This document shows, in pieces, positions 36,075 through 48,006 of a stretch of DNA of 64,000 nucleotides (position 1 is its first letter; the number at the start of each line of letters is the position of its first letter). Source of the stretch: Stereum hirsutum FP-91666 SS1 (Eukaryota; Basidiomycota; Agaricomycetes; Russulales; Stereaceae); assembly GCF_000264905.1 (NCBI RefSeq), contig NW_006763132.1:2516719-2580718 (forward strand), written 5' to 3'. The position numbers were made by a program, and so were the translations under genes. Under the pieces are notes generated by a model that saw nothing but the letters and a program-made list of their open reading frames with translations, was not told the DNA's origin and did no database searches.

Positions 36075-38340
36075 TTAATGCATCATCTCCCTCTTGCCCT
36101 TGCCTACCTCCCGCCACATATCTTCCACGCTGACTTTACTCATCGCCAACCTCTCCTTGGTAGGCTCGAAGCACTCCGGGACTCCCGTCTCCTCGAAGGT
36201 AAACGGTGCCGAAGGGTTGAGGATCGCATGTGCCAGACCGCGGGAGCAGGTCATGATGCGGGCCATTCCTATATGGACAATCAAAGCGTTCAGAAGAAGG
36301 AAAGTATGAAAGTCAATACAAAAACGCACCATGGCCCGAATGCCCCGCATTGATAAACTCATTCGTCCTCCCCAAATGCGACAACGAACCCACATACGGG
36401 ACCGCCTCTGGCGTATACCCCATGACGCCCGTCCAATCCACCAACAACCCCTCATTCAACGCTTCTTTCCTCTCTCCCGACCCGACCTTACCAGCACCGG
36501 ATTCCACGGGATCACTCCAGCCCGTAACGTACCCCGGCATCGCCTCGCTCAGATGCTTCGTGAACTCGGGGATTTTGATGCTGTCGTCGGTCTGGGGTAT
36601 GGACAGCTCGATGGGAGCTTTCCAACGCCCACCACCGAGGATGATGATTCCGTCTTTGGGGCGTTGGATCATGTAGTCGAAGTCGTTCTGTGTGATACAT
36701 ATTCAGTATTAGCGTTACTCGAAGTGTATGGAAAGTCGTAAGTGAGAAGGATATAGAGGATACGTACCAGACCCCATCGATAGCTCATCGTCTCCTTCAA
36801 CATCTTCGTTCCGCTGACCGCCCTTGTCGGAACGATCGCGCTGCACTGTCCCCTGAACGGGGCGATCTTTCCCTTGAACTCGGGGAGAAGCGTAGCGGTA
36901 TAGGCGTTCGAACAGTAGATCACCTTCTGGGCGCTGAGGGTGCCACGAGGTGTATGCAGGATATGTGAGCCTATGTGCAGGAGAATAACATGAGTATTCA
37001 GGGAAAAGAGAAGAGCTGAGGGAGGAGGTATGTAAGAGATGAAACGCACCATCATCCTTCGCCTCAACGCTCTCTACGACTGTGTTTGTCTGCAAGTTTA
37101 GGCCATGCTTCTCGATGAGCATAGTGAGGAGGTGTTGGACGAGCTTGTATGGCCAGAGCGAGGCGGCGGGGAAGTGGGCTGCGGCATGAGCAGAGGGGCA
37201 TCTCGTACGCTATTCCACAATGTAAAGGATATCAGTGCAGAGCTCAAAAGAGATAAATGGTAGAGAAGGCCGAACAATGGGATAGTAGAGGACTGAGGAA
37301 GTGGTGCGAGGTATAAAGTGTGGACAGCTGGAAACTTAGAATAAGAAAGAAAGAAAACAAGACATATACGAACCTGCTTCGCAAGATCAGCGTCCGAAAC
37401 CCATTCCACTACGCCCTCAACTTTACCACCGTCAGCCTTGAATTCCTCGAAAGCAGCATGGAAGTTATCGGCGCAGGATTGGTCCATCGCGACGTCTAGT
37501 TCGCGGGCGCAGTGAGAGCGTCAGTATTGGAGAAGGCGACACGGAAAACGGCCACGAAGAGAGAAATTGACATACCGTATGACATTCCACGCCAGAAATC
37601 GCAATCGACATTCTCTTTCTTAACGATCTCCGTGACGAGGTTGAGCGTATCCTAAATAGGGGTTAAGAACGATAAATCAAATTACGTTCTTGCAAACACC
37701 ACCCGAAGCGGGTAGCGCCACACGCCGCTGATTCTCAGTCGAGCCCATCGTGAGCTCAACGATGGCCTCGATGGCTCAGTGCATTACTGACCACCAACTC
37801 GATGGCAGCGAACGGAACAGATTACACCGGGGAATCAGACCCACCATCTCATTCTGCAAGATCTTCAACGCCTGCTCCCTGCCAAACTGCGTCTTGTAGC
37901 CCTTGTAGCCTGCACAACATGTCCATATTCAGCGATCTGGAGGACTCGTACTTATTTGAAGAGCCAATAACAGGAAATCTACGCACCACGATAGCAATCC
38001 GGTCTACAATGGCCTCCATTCCTCCCCGTTGCGCCGTGACAAGCCTCCCTCGCCTCGACAACGACAACACTCTTTGGTGGATTCGGAGATGTAAGCAAGA
38101 AGTATGCCGTCGCGGCGCCGCTATGCGCGTACCATCAAAATTCAACGATACTCGTCGTATAATATAAATAAGAGCATACCTCAAACCAGACCCGATGATC
38201 ACGACCTCTGCGCTTTCGGGCAGAGTTTCAGTTGTCCTGTGGCCCAGAAGAGGAGAAGAACGGGTCCCTTGCAGCCAGAATGATAGACAAGGGTCTGGGT
38301 GAGGAAAGCCCGGGTACGGCGTCGTGGTGTCGGGAGACAT
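36075..38340 (-). CDS. FAD-dependent oxidoreductase, DAO superfamily
   Basis: Flavin enzyme with the D-amino-acid-oxidase fold; oxidises an amine or amino acid, exact substrate unknown. Nine exons: 38340-38180, 38120-37987, 37909-37845, 37651-37576, 37495-37374, 37209-37050, 36970-36768, 36687-36330 and 36268-36075; total 491 codons. The N-terminal FAD Rossmann motif VVIIGSGLSGAATAYFLL is rebuilt across intron 1, followed by VVVVEAREACHGATGRNGGH, the flavin-binding GATGRNGG motif. The middle has RCPSAHAAAHFPAASLWPYK, ILHTPRGTLSAQKVIYCSNA and APFRGQCSAIVPT. The C-terminal catalytic/FAD part has DGIIILGGG, GVMGYTPEAVPYVG and NAGHSGHGMARIM. Fungal homologues are annotated only as FAD-dependent oxidoreductases. 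Intron 3 (37844-37652) is 193 nt, longer than the others. Confidence 0.9.
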
Positions 38341-39332
38341 GGTTGCGAGTCTGATGCAGTCAAGAGGACTTGGATGTACAAAGAAAGCTGTTCGCGGTGT
38401 CTTCTCTAGTATGCAATGACTTGGTTAAGTATGAACAGACAACGGAATCATGATGGAGCCTAGATCAGCTGGGCGGGTTTGTTCATGAGATGCGTCCCGT
38501 TCAAGGGTACAGAGCTTCGCCGTGGTAGTCGAAAGATAGCTGCGTGATGCTATTCTGAGCATTTCGTGAATAATCCCAAGATGCCGGTGCCTGGAAAATG
38601 CACATATAAAGATAATCTTCCTGTTATTAGCCGACTCGTATCGTTTGTTGGAGAGAGATGGATGGACTCGATCGAAAGGACGGACGACGGACGGAGGACG
38701 GAGGACGCAGAGCCTTCCGATTCCACGCGATTCCTGCCGCGGCGTGGCGGACTCCTTCGGTTTCCGACGGTGGCACAGACTTCACCTTCTTTGTTCTCGC
38801 CACGCTCTGCTTTCTTACCTCTGTAGTTCCACAAACACCTTATAGAGACTCTGGATAAATATGCGGGTATTATCCGTTCTTTCTCCCAATAAGCACATTC
38901 TCTCCACTCAAATCTCGAACATGAGGAAGTCCTCCTGATGAGTCCGGGTAGTGCAGCCTCGTCCAAAGTCTGGTGATACGATATGGACAACTGCTTGGCT
39001 CTTATCTATCTCTTGCACACTGATTCTTAATCTTGACTGTGGGATCTGGCCGCTGCTTTCTCCAATGATCGCAACACACTGTCTCCAACCGTTACCTTGG
39101 CTATTAAAAAACCTACGACCAATAGCAGCCAATCATCTAACAGGATCATTCCTTATTCCTGATAGACTCGCGTTCCACAGTACCGTCATCGTTTCGGACC
39201 AAAAAATCTTCGGAATTTTCTGTGCCTACGGAGTCCACTATAATATAGCTATCATCAACACTCAGATCCCGCCGAGTCCCCTCCCCTCTCCCCTCTCTTC
39301 CCACTTTCACCACACCCTCATCGTGCGGAGCC
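38341..39332. other. Divergent intergenic region
   Basis: Lies between the starts of the FAD oxidoreductase (minus) and the amino-acid permease (plus), so it should hold both promoters. It includes a short GGACGGA-type simple repeat at 38677-38708. No gene was seen. Confidence 0.45.
38677..38708. repeat. Short GGACGGA/GGACGAC simple repeat
   Basis: Consecutive AGGACGG, ACGACGG, ACGGAGG and ACGGAGG units over about 32 bases in non-coding DNA. It may be polymorphic; nothing indicates function. Confidence 0.6.
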
Positions 39333-42303
39333 ATGGCACACGCGTGCGGAGTTACTAGTATGGCGCACAGGAACACTAGTGTCGACCTCGAAACAGCGTC
39401 CAAGTTCTCTGAGAAGGAAGATGTCTTCGTCAGCGTCGCACCCGCTCCAATGGGATCCGATAGGTCGAAGTCGGCGACAACAAGAGGATTGAAGAGCAGG
39501 CACATTCAACTCATGTCAGTTCCCTCTTGGTTCGGCCTTTCTCAAAGGTTGAAGGGCTTACAAACTCTCTTGTACGGCGAAATGTAGCTCCATCGGTGGT
39601 GTTATTGGGACGGGCCTTTTCAGTAAGCATCAGAATCATAACAAACATCACCTTAGGTGTATGATAAACTGACTGTAACTCTTGCGCTTGTAGTTGGCTC
39701 GGGTAAAGCACTCGTCATGGCCGGCCCTCTCTCCTGCTTGCTTGCGTACATTATATTCTGTGTCATTGTTTGGTGTGGTAAGTTCTCAATACCTCGACCT
39801 CCGTTTTTTTGTGCCGCTAACGATCTTGCGTCTAGTGGCCCAAGCAGCAGGCGAACTCGCAACTCTCCTAGTACGAACATTTCCCTATTCACTGAAACAT
39901 TCAGTTGATAATTAAACTTCTCGCCTTCCCGCCCATTTGCTTGACGATTGATCCTTGCCGCGCTCGTGAATGCAGCCCATAACCGGCTCTTTCATCACTT
40001 GGTCACACCGTTTCATCGACCCTGCCGCTGGTGTAGCTTGTGGATGGAACTACGCCTGTATGCCTTCTCCCCCCTCGATTAATCCTCAAATTTGCCTTAT
40101 ACTGACGACTCCTTGTATTGCGCCATGATCCCCGACGGAATGTAACAATAGATGCTTGCATCGCGTTCGCTTGTGCAGACATCTCAGCTGTAACGGGACT
40201 ATTCCAATACTGGTGGGCCCTTTTCTTCTGTCTTCCTCTTCACCACAAATATACCTCTTCCACCCCCTTCTGTACCAAATGATATCTTTGTGCGTAGTGC
40301 AAGACTGACAATTTTTCGTTGTAAACAGGCTTCCCGACTCCTCTCCCGCAATCTGGGTTTCCTACTGCCTTGTCGTATTCTTTATTCTCAACGCATTCGC
40401 AGTTAGGCTTTACGGCGAGGTGATTTCATTGTTCTTCGTATTGTGCCATCTCTTCATCTGTGCTTACGGCTTGGGGCGCTCCATAGGCGGAATTTTACTT
40501 CGCATCCGGCAAAGTCATCCTCATCATCGGATTCATCATCTTCACATTCATTGCCATGCTTGGTGGTAACCCCGCCCATGACAGATTTGGATTCAGGTAC
40601 TGGAAGGACGTGCGTATTTTTTCCATTGACATGTTTAGGGTGGTGGCACTCACTGATGATGGGGCTGTATTACTTCGTCATGTCATATTACCGACATCGA
40701 CAGCCCGGTCCCATGGCAGAATAGTACGTCCTCTGCATCTCCCATTGCGTGCCTTCACCGTCAAATCGTATCGGGGAACTGATGTAAATATCGTTATCTC
40801 TTCCACAGCCTCGTCGATGGTACTCTCGGCCGCTTCCTCGGCTTCTGGGGCGTCTTCCGTGTCGCCGCATTCTCTATCGGCGGACCAGAATTCGTGGCTA
40901 TGTGTTCCGCGGAAGCGGAGAGGCCCAGGGTCACTATCCCGAAGGCTATCCGGTTCGTCCACTCTTTCACTGTACACCACTCCCAGCCTAAGTCTGACAT
41001 AATTTGTTCACTTGTCGGTGTGTAGGAGAGTGTTCTGGAGGTTGGCTGGTACGTGCACGCTCACTTGGCTTAGATGCATGATTGAGCTGACACGATGATG
41101 ATATGGTGCAGCGTTCTACGTCCTCGGCATCCTCTGTGTCGGTATCCTTGTCGCCTCCAACGACGAAGATCTGCTCAACGGAATCGCTACCGGAACTGGT
41201 ACGTCTTCCTATTCTATGTATGATTGAGACTAGTTGAGCCGACGGAGCAATCTTCGTATCATAGGTGTCGGTGCCTCTCCATTCGTCATCGGCATGCAGC
41301 ACCTCGGCATCAAGGTCCTCCCCCACATTATCAAGTATGCTCCTTACTATTCTCATCCCGTGCTTTTTTGCCTGCTTGATGCCTATCATGCTTGTGATTC
41401 AGCGCCGTCATCATTACCTCCGCCACCTCCTGCGGTAACTCCTTCGTCTATGTCGCGACTCGTTCCGTCCATTCGCTCGCGGTCAATGGTCAAGCTCCAA
41501 AGGTTCTGAGTTACACGACGAAGAGGGGTGTCCCGCTCTTCTCCCTGTTGTTCGTATTGGCAATCTGTTGTTTGAGTTACATGAGTACGTTTTTTCTTCG
41601 ACATTTCCTCTTCCATCCCCTTCTGCTCCCTTGCACCCGACAGTGTTCGTCCTATGGACACCTAGCTTACTGACTTGCCATTCACTCACAGCTGTAAACT
41701 CCGGTGCCGCCGTCGTCTTCGGCTGGTTCCTCGATCTCTCCTCCGTCGCAGCCCTTATCAACTTCTCCTGGATGTGTCTTGCTTGGATCCGATTCGACAA
41801 AGGCATGCGTGCCCAAGGCCTCTCTCGCGAAATTTTGCCATTCAAGGGCAAGCTCATGCCGTATGCAGCCTGGACCGGGTTGGTATGGTGTGTTCTGCTT
41901 ACCGGTGAGTTTTTGATCCTCTTGTTCGATGTTATCAAGCACCCTGAAGAAGGCTGACAATAAATATCACGTACCTTTAGTTACAAACGGGTTCGCGGTG
42001 TTTATCAAGATTGATGGGAACTTTGACATCCAATCGTTCTTGTAAGACAACGTTATTCTTTTCATCTTTCACCCATCTCACATTTTCGAAACACATAGCA
42101 CTGCATACTTCGGTGTCATTCTCACCGCCGTCATCTACTTCGGGTGGAAGCTCTTCAAGCGTGGCGACCAAGGCTTCCGCAAACCAGCAGAGATGGACCT
42201 TCTCGGAGGATCAGAAGAAGCCGACGAGGACGAGAAGTGGTGGCAGGAGAATTATGTGCCCCCGACAACGAGATGGGGAAAGTTTGTGGACTGGCTGTTG
42301 TGA
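39333..42303 (+). CDS. Amino-acid permease, fungal YAT family
   Basis: Plasma-membrane amino-acid/proton symporter with 12 expected spans. Many small exons. The first (39333-39514) encodes a cytosolic head ending LKSRHIQLI. The next joins as SIGGVIGTGLFVGSGKALVM, the substrate-binding first helix of the APC superfamily, then GPLSCLLAYIIFCVIVWCVA and QAAGELATLLPITGSFITWS. Later parts are DPAAGVACGWNY, LFQYWLPDSSPAIW, FYFASGKVILIIGFIIFTF, FRVAAFSIGGPEFVAMCSAE, RPRVTIPKAIRRVFWRLAAF, VIITSATSCGNSFVYVATRS and NSGAAVVFGWFLDLSSVAAL. The final exons give AYFGVILTAVIYFGWKLFKR and an acidic tail with DWLL before the stop at 42301-42303. All expected YAT motifs are present and no lesion was found. Substrate range cannot be read from sequence. 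Confidence 0.9.
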
Positions 42304-44896
42304 TCTCTCGACCTTGATTCTCGGTCTGCACGCTGTTTTTGCGGGAGGCGGAGTAGGTGTACGATCACGGGGTGATGATAATACGTGTCCAGTACCTATG
42401 TCACTCACGTTTTGTCGGTGTATGTTTCGCCCATATAGATTTATTTCTCACTGACTCATGTTCCCGAGGCGGGATGGATGTTGACGGACACGATCGACCT
42501 CCTCGTCATCCCACCCAGCCGCGGTACTCAGAAGTGCGCTTCGAATATAAGGAAATCTCACAGTGGATGTTGCCTCTGTTGTACTTGCCCATAGACTTGA
42601 AAGACAAAGGTCGTGCTTCTTCGTGCATAAGAAGCACTGCAAGCAAACTGCAAGGCAGGGGCACGGGTTGCACTAGTACTGGGGTTCAGTGAAAAAATTG
42701 TTCAGTATTATGGGGTTGCTGTAAATAATAAGGAGTATCTCGACCAGCGCTGTGGCGATTGAATCAGATCTTGATGATGAGCACTAAATACTGTGTGAGT
42801 GGCAGGATGGTGGAGGAAGGATGAACGGATCGGAGGAATTCGGGTGAAGGCCTCTGGCGACGGTCCGGAGCCGGTGCAGGGAGCGGCAGCTCACACTGGC
42901 AGCCATCAGGGAAATCCTGAAAAGCGGAACAGGAAAGGTCACCGCACAACTAGCGCAGTCATGAGAGATCCCGCGAAAAAATCTAACATCATCTCACACC
43001 GCAACGCTGAACCAAGACATTGGCAGGTCGGTCCAGGTCAAATAAACCTTCCAGGTATAAGTTCGACCAGAATGCGTTGGTCTTGTCCATCGTTGCCCGT
43101 CGGATGATGCCCGACCAGGGAAGACCATGTCAGCCCATTTCGCTGAACGCAAACCATAATGAAATTACATGGCCATCGATGACCATGAATGGCCATTTCT
43201 CTCTGTAGTGGCACAGCATCTCAAATCATAGTAATATTAAATCTTGATATTCACTCAAATTGTTGAATGCTCACGCTGACGACCCATTCGGCTGTCACGA
43301 TGATAATAAACATTGTATTAGGAGAAAATTAGTACAGGACTATTACACTACAGTTTAAATTACCCGAGAAGCAGCCAAAAAACCATGAGCAAGCACCAGA
43401 TCTGACAGATACACAGAGGCAGCCATAACACAAGACCAGAGTAGAACTCACAACTGACACAGATTGTCACGAAATCCAGAGACAGACGAGCCCGAGAGAG
43501 ACCGGCCCTAACCTATAGTCAAGGGATGACAGCTAGAGAACAAGTACCCACAAAGGACTGATGGCCTGGAGAAGATACAAAGGGAACGTCGATGAGCAGA
43601 GCGCGAGTATATATACTCGCTCGCGTCCCGGAGCATCGAGGACGAGGTCAAGATCCGGAAATCCTGGAACGGGCTGAGACTTACCGAGGCCGGACCGAGG
43701 CAGGATCACTTTCCGACTGTTCCGATTGGCTGAAGCGCCGGCACAGGGAACGTTAGCTATCTTCGACGCCGTCGAGCAGCTGCATTTTACGACTCTGCAC
43801 CGTAGGAGGACGCAGGGATAGGCTGTGTGCCCTGCCACACAATGTAAAATTTCTTGTACTAAAATTCTAGAGTCTTTTTCATTCCCACTGAATATCTAAC
43901 GGTAGCCACGAAGAGCGGCCACAAATGAGTAGATCGCATGCAAATACAAGAACGGGATACGGCCGGTGGTCTCCCGACAACAGGTCTTGAAACTGACCTC
44001 TCGTGGTCGTGCAATGTTTTCCCCTGTCCATTTTTAGACGGTTCTGGTGTTACCTTGAGCTTCAGTGAGCGTACTAGGCCACAATGGTGAAGCGATGACC
44101 ATCAGAGTCCATGTTTGACCGGCAAGGCATGCGATGACCTCCGGTGTCCATTACCGCAACAGGATGGAATTCCCAGGACCACCGGAGGTTATCGCTGCCC
44201 GGCGATATCCTTTGCGCTCGGCGAAGACCATCCTTCCCAGCCAATCTCAGATTTTTGGGATTTCTGAGATGGCTGCCATCCTCTCTCCACCACAGGTTCA
44301 AGACCACAGGAAGACATCCGTTTCGTGAAGCTGCTCTCATCTGTTTACGTCCGATAAGACTTTCTGCAATTCATGCTGGAGAACTATATCAATTGCCTAG
44401 ATTCTGCTCACTCACGCTGCCCAACCCAGAGGAGCGACATCCACGTATATATTCGTCAGACCTCAGCTCGGAAGTTCGTTTCATCTGATGTGCTTGCTAT
44501 GTTGAGTCCTCCACATCTTCTGCTTTCAGCACTAGCAGAGGAATACATGATTAGCGGGTGTTAAATCTCGCTGACCCCCAGATAGTGATGACATCGCACT
44601 TTCCTGTGCAGATGGCCCTCCGTTCTCTGTCAACGTTCAGCTGACTAGGCTGCGCGAGTACATCGAGTGCGAACCAGGTCCACTAGTACTCCTTCCACTC
44701 AACTCAATACTTTGAGCCACCAATGAACTCGTGTCCTACACTTATGACCTCTCTCAGGGATTGTCGTGCACGTTGTCAGATGAGCGTTCTCATGACACAG
44801 CACTCATAAATACATTGCACTCACACAAAGTAAAAAAGGAACACACCCTCATAGCCCTTTCGCTTCCTCTTTCTACCACCCCGCACGAACAACGCT
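42304..44896. other. Gene-poor region before the MFS cluster
   Basis: About 2.6 kb without a supported gene. It includes a small family of related short repeats near 43.17 kb and 44.09-44.23 kb and several local inverted repeats. A plus-strand TATA-like ATAAATACATTG (about 44806-44818) lies some 80-90 bases before the MFS-B start. Confidence 0.4.
44092..44195. repeat. Short related repeat copies, two direct and one inverted
   Basis: A unit beginning GCGATGACC occurs at 44092-44112 and 44131-44151, and in inverse orientation at 44176-44195 (GCGATAACC when reversed). A weaker relative is near 44218 and another near 43178 (CGATGACCAT). Units share about 14-17 of 20 bases. The origin is unknown; decayed transposon termini are possible. 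Confidence 0.45.
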
Positions 44897-47598
44897 ATGT
44901 CTGGTTCGAAGAACGCGGCTGGACCAGAGATTGCAGAGAAAGGTTTGCCAACTTTATCCTGTCCTCCGCTTTTGTTCTCATTGCTCAGTCTCATTCGTGA
45001 ATTTTTAGAGCACTTCGATGCACAGTCGCATGTCGTGAAGCTTGACAAGCACGGGCTTCCGCTTAGTCCCCAGCCTTCTGACGATCCAGAAGATCCTTGT
45101 AGGCATATTATTACCATTTTTCTTCCATTTACGATCCTTCTGATCAACTTCGAAGTGAACTGGCCATTGCTCTACCGTGTGAGTACTTACTTCCATCATC
45201 TACCAGCTTCTGGGCTCTCTTGGCTTCGTTCATTTCCTAATGTTATCCTTAGATTTTTGTGCTCATTCAAGTTAGCCTCCTCGCGACACTGGGTACTTTC
45301 AATACAGCCAGTACGTCTGCTGTCCGTTGTGCACTTTTTAAGCGCGACACATCCCTGCTGATCTCCTGCTTACAACAGTCATTAATCCCGCGTATGGCGA
45401 ACTCGCCGAAGAGTTTGGTATAACCACCGTGCAAGCGTCATATCAAACGCACGTCTCTCCTAATCTCAACCCTCTACTTTTCTCACCGACCTCTTCTCAA
45501 CATCCAGGACTGTCGTAATAGCTCTCAATGGCATCGGTCCATTCCTCTTCATCCCCCTTGCCAATGCGTGAGTCGATGACATTTATTGTCTAAAAGCATC
45601 GACGCTCATAAGGCTATCTGCGTTACTCTATGACATATAGATACGGTAGAAGGCCTGTCTACCTCTTGACCACATTCATTGGATTTGTATCGGCACTGGG
45701 GTGCGCCTATACGAAAACATATGGTGAATTGATCGGGGCGAGAATCGTCAATGGGATATTTCCAGTCGCGTGAGTCGTCAAATCGGTCGCCAGTCGTCGG
45801 GGACTGAATGCGTATTCACGCTTATTCGTTTGTAGGCTATCACTGGGGGCTGGTACTGTGAGTTATTATTCCCTGTTATCGAGCGGCACCAGAGCTCTAA
45901 ACATGTGTCTGCTGTTTCTGGCGATGACCAGGTCGCCGATATGTTCTTTCTCCATCAACGAGGGCGTGCCATGGGGGTGTATACTGTTTTACTGAGTACA
46001 TCCACACATTCCATCATTCTCCTGAACTGCATCGCTGATGTATAGCATAGCGAACGGAAGCCACCTCGCACCCATTTTCGGGGGCCTCATCGGGCAATTT
46101 CTAGGCTGGCGTTGGATCTTCAAATTTGCAGCTATTTGTGATGCTTTCATGTTCATTTTCCTCGTATTCTTCCTCCCTGAGACTCTATACCTTCGAGAAT
46201 CAAGGCCCAGTCTCTCAGGCATGGAAAGATGTGGCGAGGTTGAGGGCGGCGGGGCTGAAAATGCTAATGTCACAGCTGAGAAAGGTTTGTGGAAGAGGCA
46301 TATCGATAGGTTGAGGTACAGGGGAAAGTTCGAAGGTAGGGACGTGAGGGTGAAGGATTTTGTGCTGCCTATTGTGGAAATAGCAAGATATGTGCGTCCA
46401 TTCTCGGACAGAAGGCATCGCGCCGTGAGCCTGACAGTTATGCTTCTCGTACAGCCATCCGTTCTCTTTCCTGCGCTCTACTATGCGACACAGGTACGTA
46501 TGACACACCGGACTGAGCGGGCAACATATACTTACTTTGCGACGACAGTACGGTTTTGGAAGGCAAGCCACTCTCTTCATATTGCGCAGCTTGCCCTTGA
46601 CATTCGATACTTATACTGGTTTGTTCTCGTGCACAGCATACTTCCTGCGGTTACCGTCTCCCACATATTCGCAGAGAAATTCGGTTGGCAAACGCTTCAA
46701 ATCGGGCTCGCATACGGAGGTTCCCTCACAATCGGAAGTTTCCTGGGCGAGACGGCGGGTGGTTGGGTTGTCGACGCCATCATCGTAAGGCGATATATGT
46801 TCATCTCCGATAGAAATGTACTCAACATCCTGCTCGCTATATCGGCCTAGGAGCGTGCACGTCGAAGATCAGGAGACGATGAGGACACGCCAAGCGAGGT
46901 ACGGTTGAAGGCCGTATGGACCGGTGAACTACTTGTGCCGGAAAGTATCTCTGCACTCATAGGTAGCGATATAACTGATTAATCATTGTCGATTTTCAGG
47001 CCGGCCTCCTCATCTATGGCTTTGGTATACAATACGGTGCAGCGTGGCCCGGACCTATCATTGGGATGGGTGTGGCGTGCTTTGGAGTTCAGTGCATAAC
47101 GACAGTCATGTACGTGCTCTTCTCCGTCCCATTATTTCTCCTAACTCGCTGATCGGTGCTGACTATGCTTTGCAAGGTATACTTATAGTAGTGACTGCCA
47201 TAGGTTTGTACAACGTCTCATAGTTGATTCAAGCCACTGACTTTGTATTCCTCGTAGGGACCGCTCGGCACAGGTAGCCCAGGCTCGTACAGCTTACTCT
47301 AGTTTTCCTTTCATCTTCACTTATCAACGCATGTCTTATCTGACTTCATTCTAGGTCTTCAATTTCTTCCGGTACGTCACCGCATCTACCTCCTCGAAAT
47401 TCATACCTCATACACGCCACTCTCAGCCAAGAAATCGGAATGACCTTTGCATTCTACGCGATCCCCCTCGCCACAGCTATGGGAGGGTACCAATGGCTTT
47501 TTATTCTCTTCGCTGGGATTGGGAGCATTGTGGCGTTCCTGCCTATCCTGTTTCTGATGTACAGGGGAGAAGCAGTCAGGGCCCATATGAATCCGTGA
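44897..47598 (+). CDS. MFS transporter (DHA1-like), tandem copy B
   Basis: First of three tandem plus-strand copies and closest to copy A by motif. The start ATG at 44897 gives MSGSKNAAGPEIAEK, then LPLSPQPSDDPEDP and LNWPLLYR. Further exons give INPAYGELAEEFGITTVQAS, NGIGPFLFIPLANAYGRRPV, ELIGARIVNGIFPVA, VADMFFLHQRGRAMGVYTVL and NGSHLAPIFGGLIGQFLGWR. A charged central loop follows, then PSVLFPALYYATQ, LQIGLAYGGSLTIGSFLGE, GLLIYGFGIQYGAAWPGPII and VFNFFR. The last exon is QEIGMTFAFYAIPLATAMGG to the stop at 47596-47598. No in-frame stop was found. One intron (after QASYQ, about 45449) appears to start with GC instead of GT; every other copy has GTGAG at that position. Confidence 0.87.
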
Positions 47599-48006
47599 CC
47601 GTTTTGTGCAGTCTTGTACTCGTGGCAGGTATCACAATCCATATTTGTTCCCTGAAGTATAATTAGGGTTCAAGCATGGCGTAATTTGAGCCCAAGTCGT
47701 GCCAGGGGCATGAAGGACACGGTCCCATAGGGATTCGATGAACTGCCGCTTCCGCCTCCATAAATAGCACGCCTAAGTTTACGACTTGTTCGACTATTGG
47801 ACGGGCACATCCTTCAAGAAATCACCTCTCATCGTCACGTCTTTCCAGTAGTCCGGGCTCGCTTTTGGGACTCAGGAATATGCCTTTGCCTCGCTCTCTA
47901 AGTATGTGATTTTTGATTTTCTCTTCCCCAGAGCCATGGCAGCATATATAGCCCAGCACCCACTATAAGCCCCCTTCTTTCATCTGCACCTCTTCCTCTG
48001 TCAATC
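47599..48006. other. B-C spacer
   Basis: The spacer contains the 3' flank of copy B and the promoter of copy C. It matches the C-D spacer closely over about 240 bases upstream of the start codon, including a block around TCCTTCAAGAAA and a TATA-like block at 47945-47972. Confidence 0.6.
47945..47972 (+). promoter_or_regulatory. Putative core promoter of MFS-C
   Basis: CATATATA followed by an AGCACCCACTATAAG block, about 35-62 bases before the ATG. The same 28-base block, differing at two or three positions, lies upstream of MFS-D. This supports a TATA-type core promoter carried along by the duplication. Confidence 0.45.
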
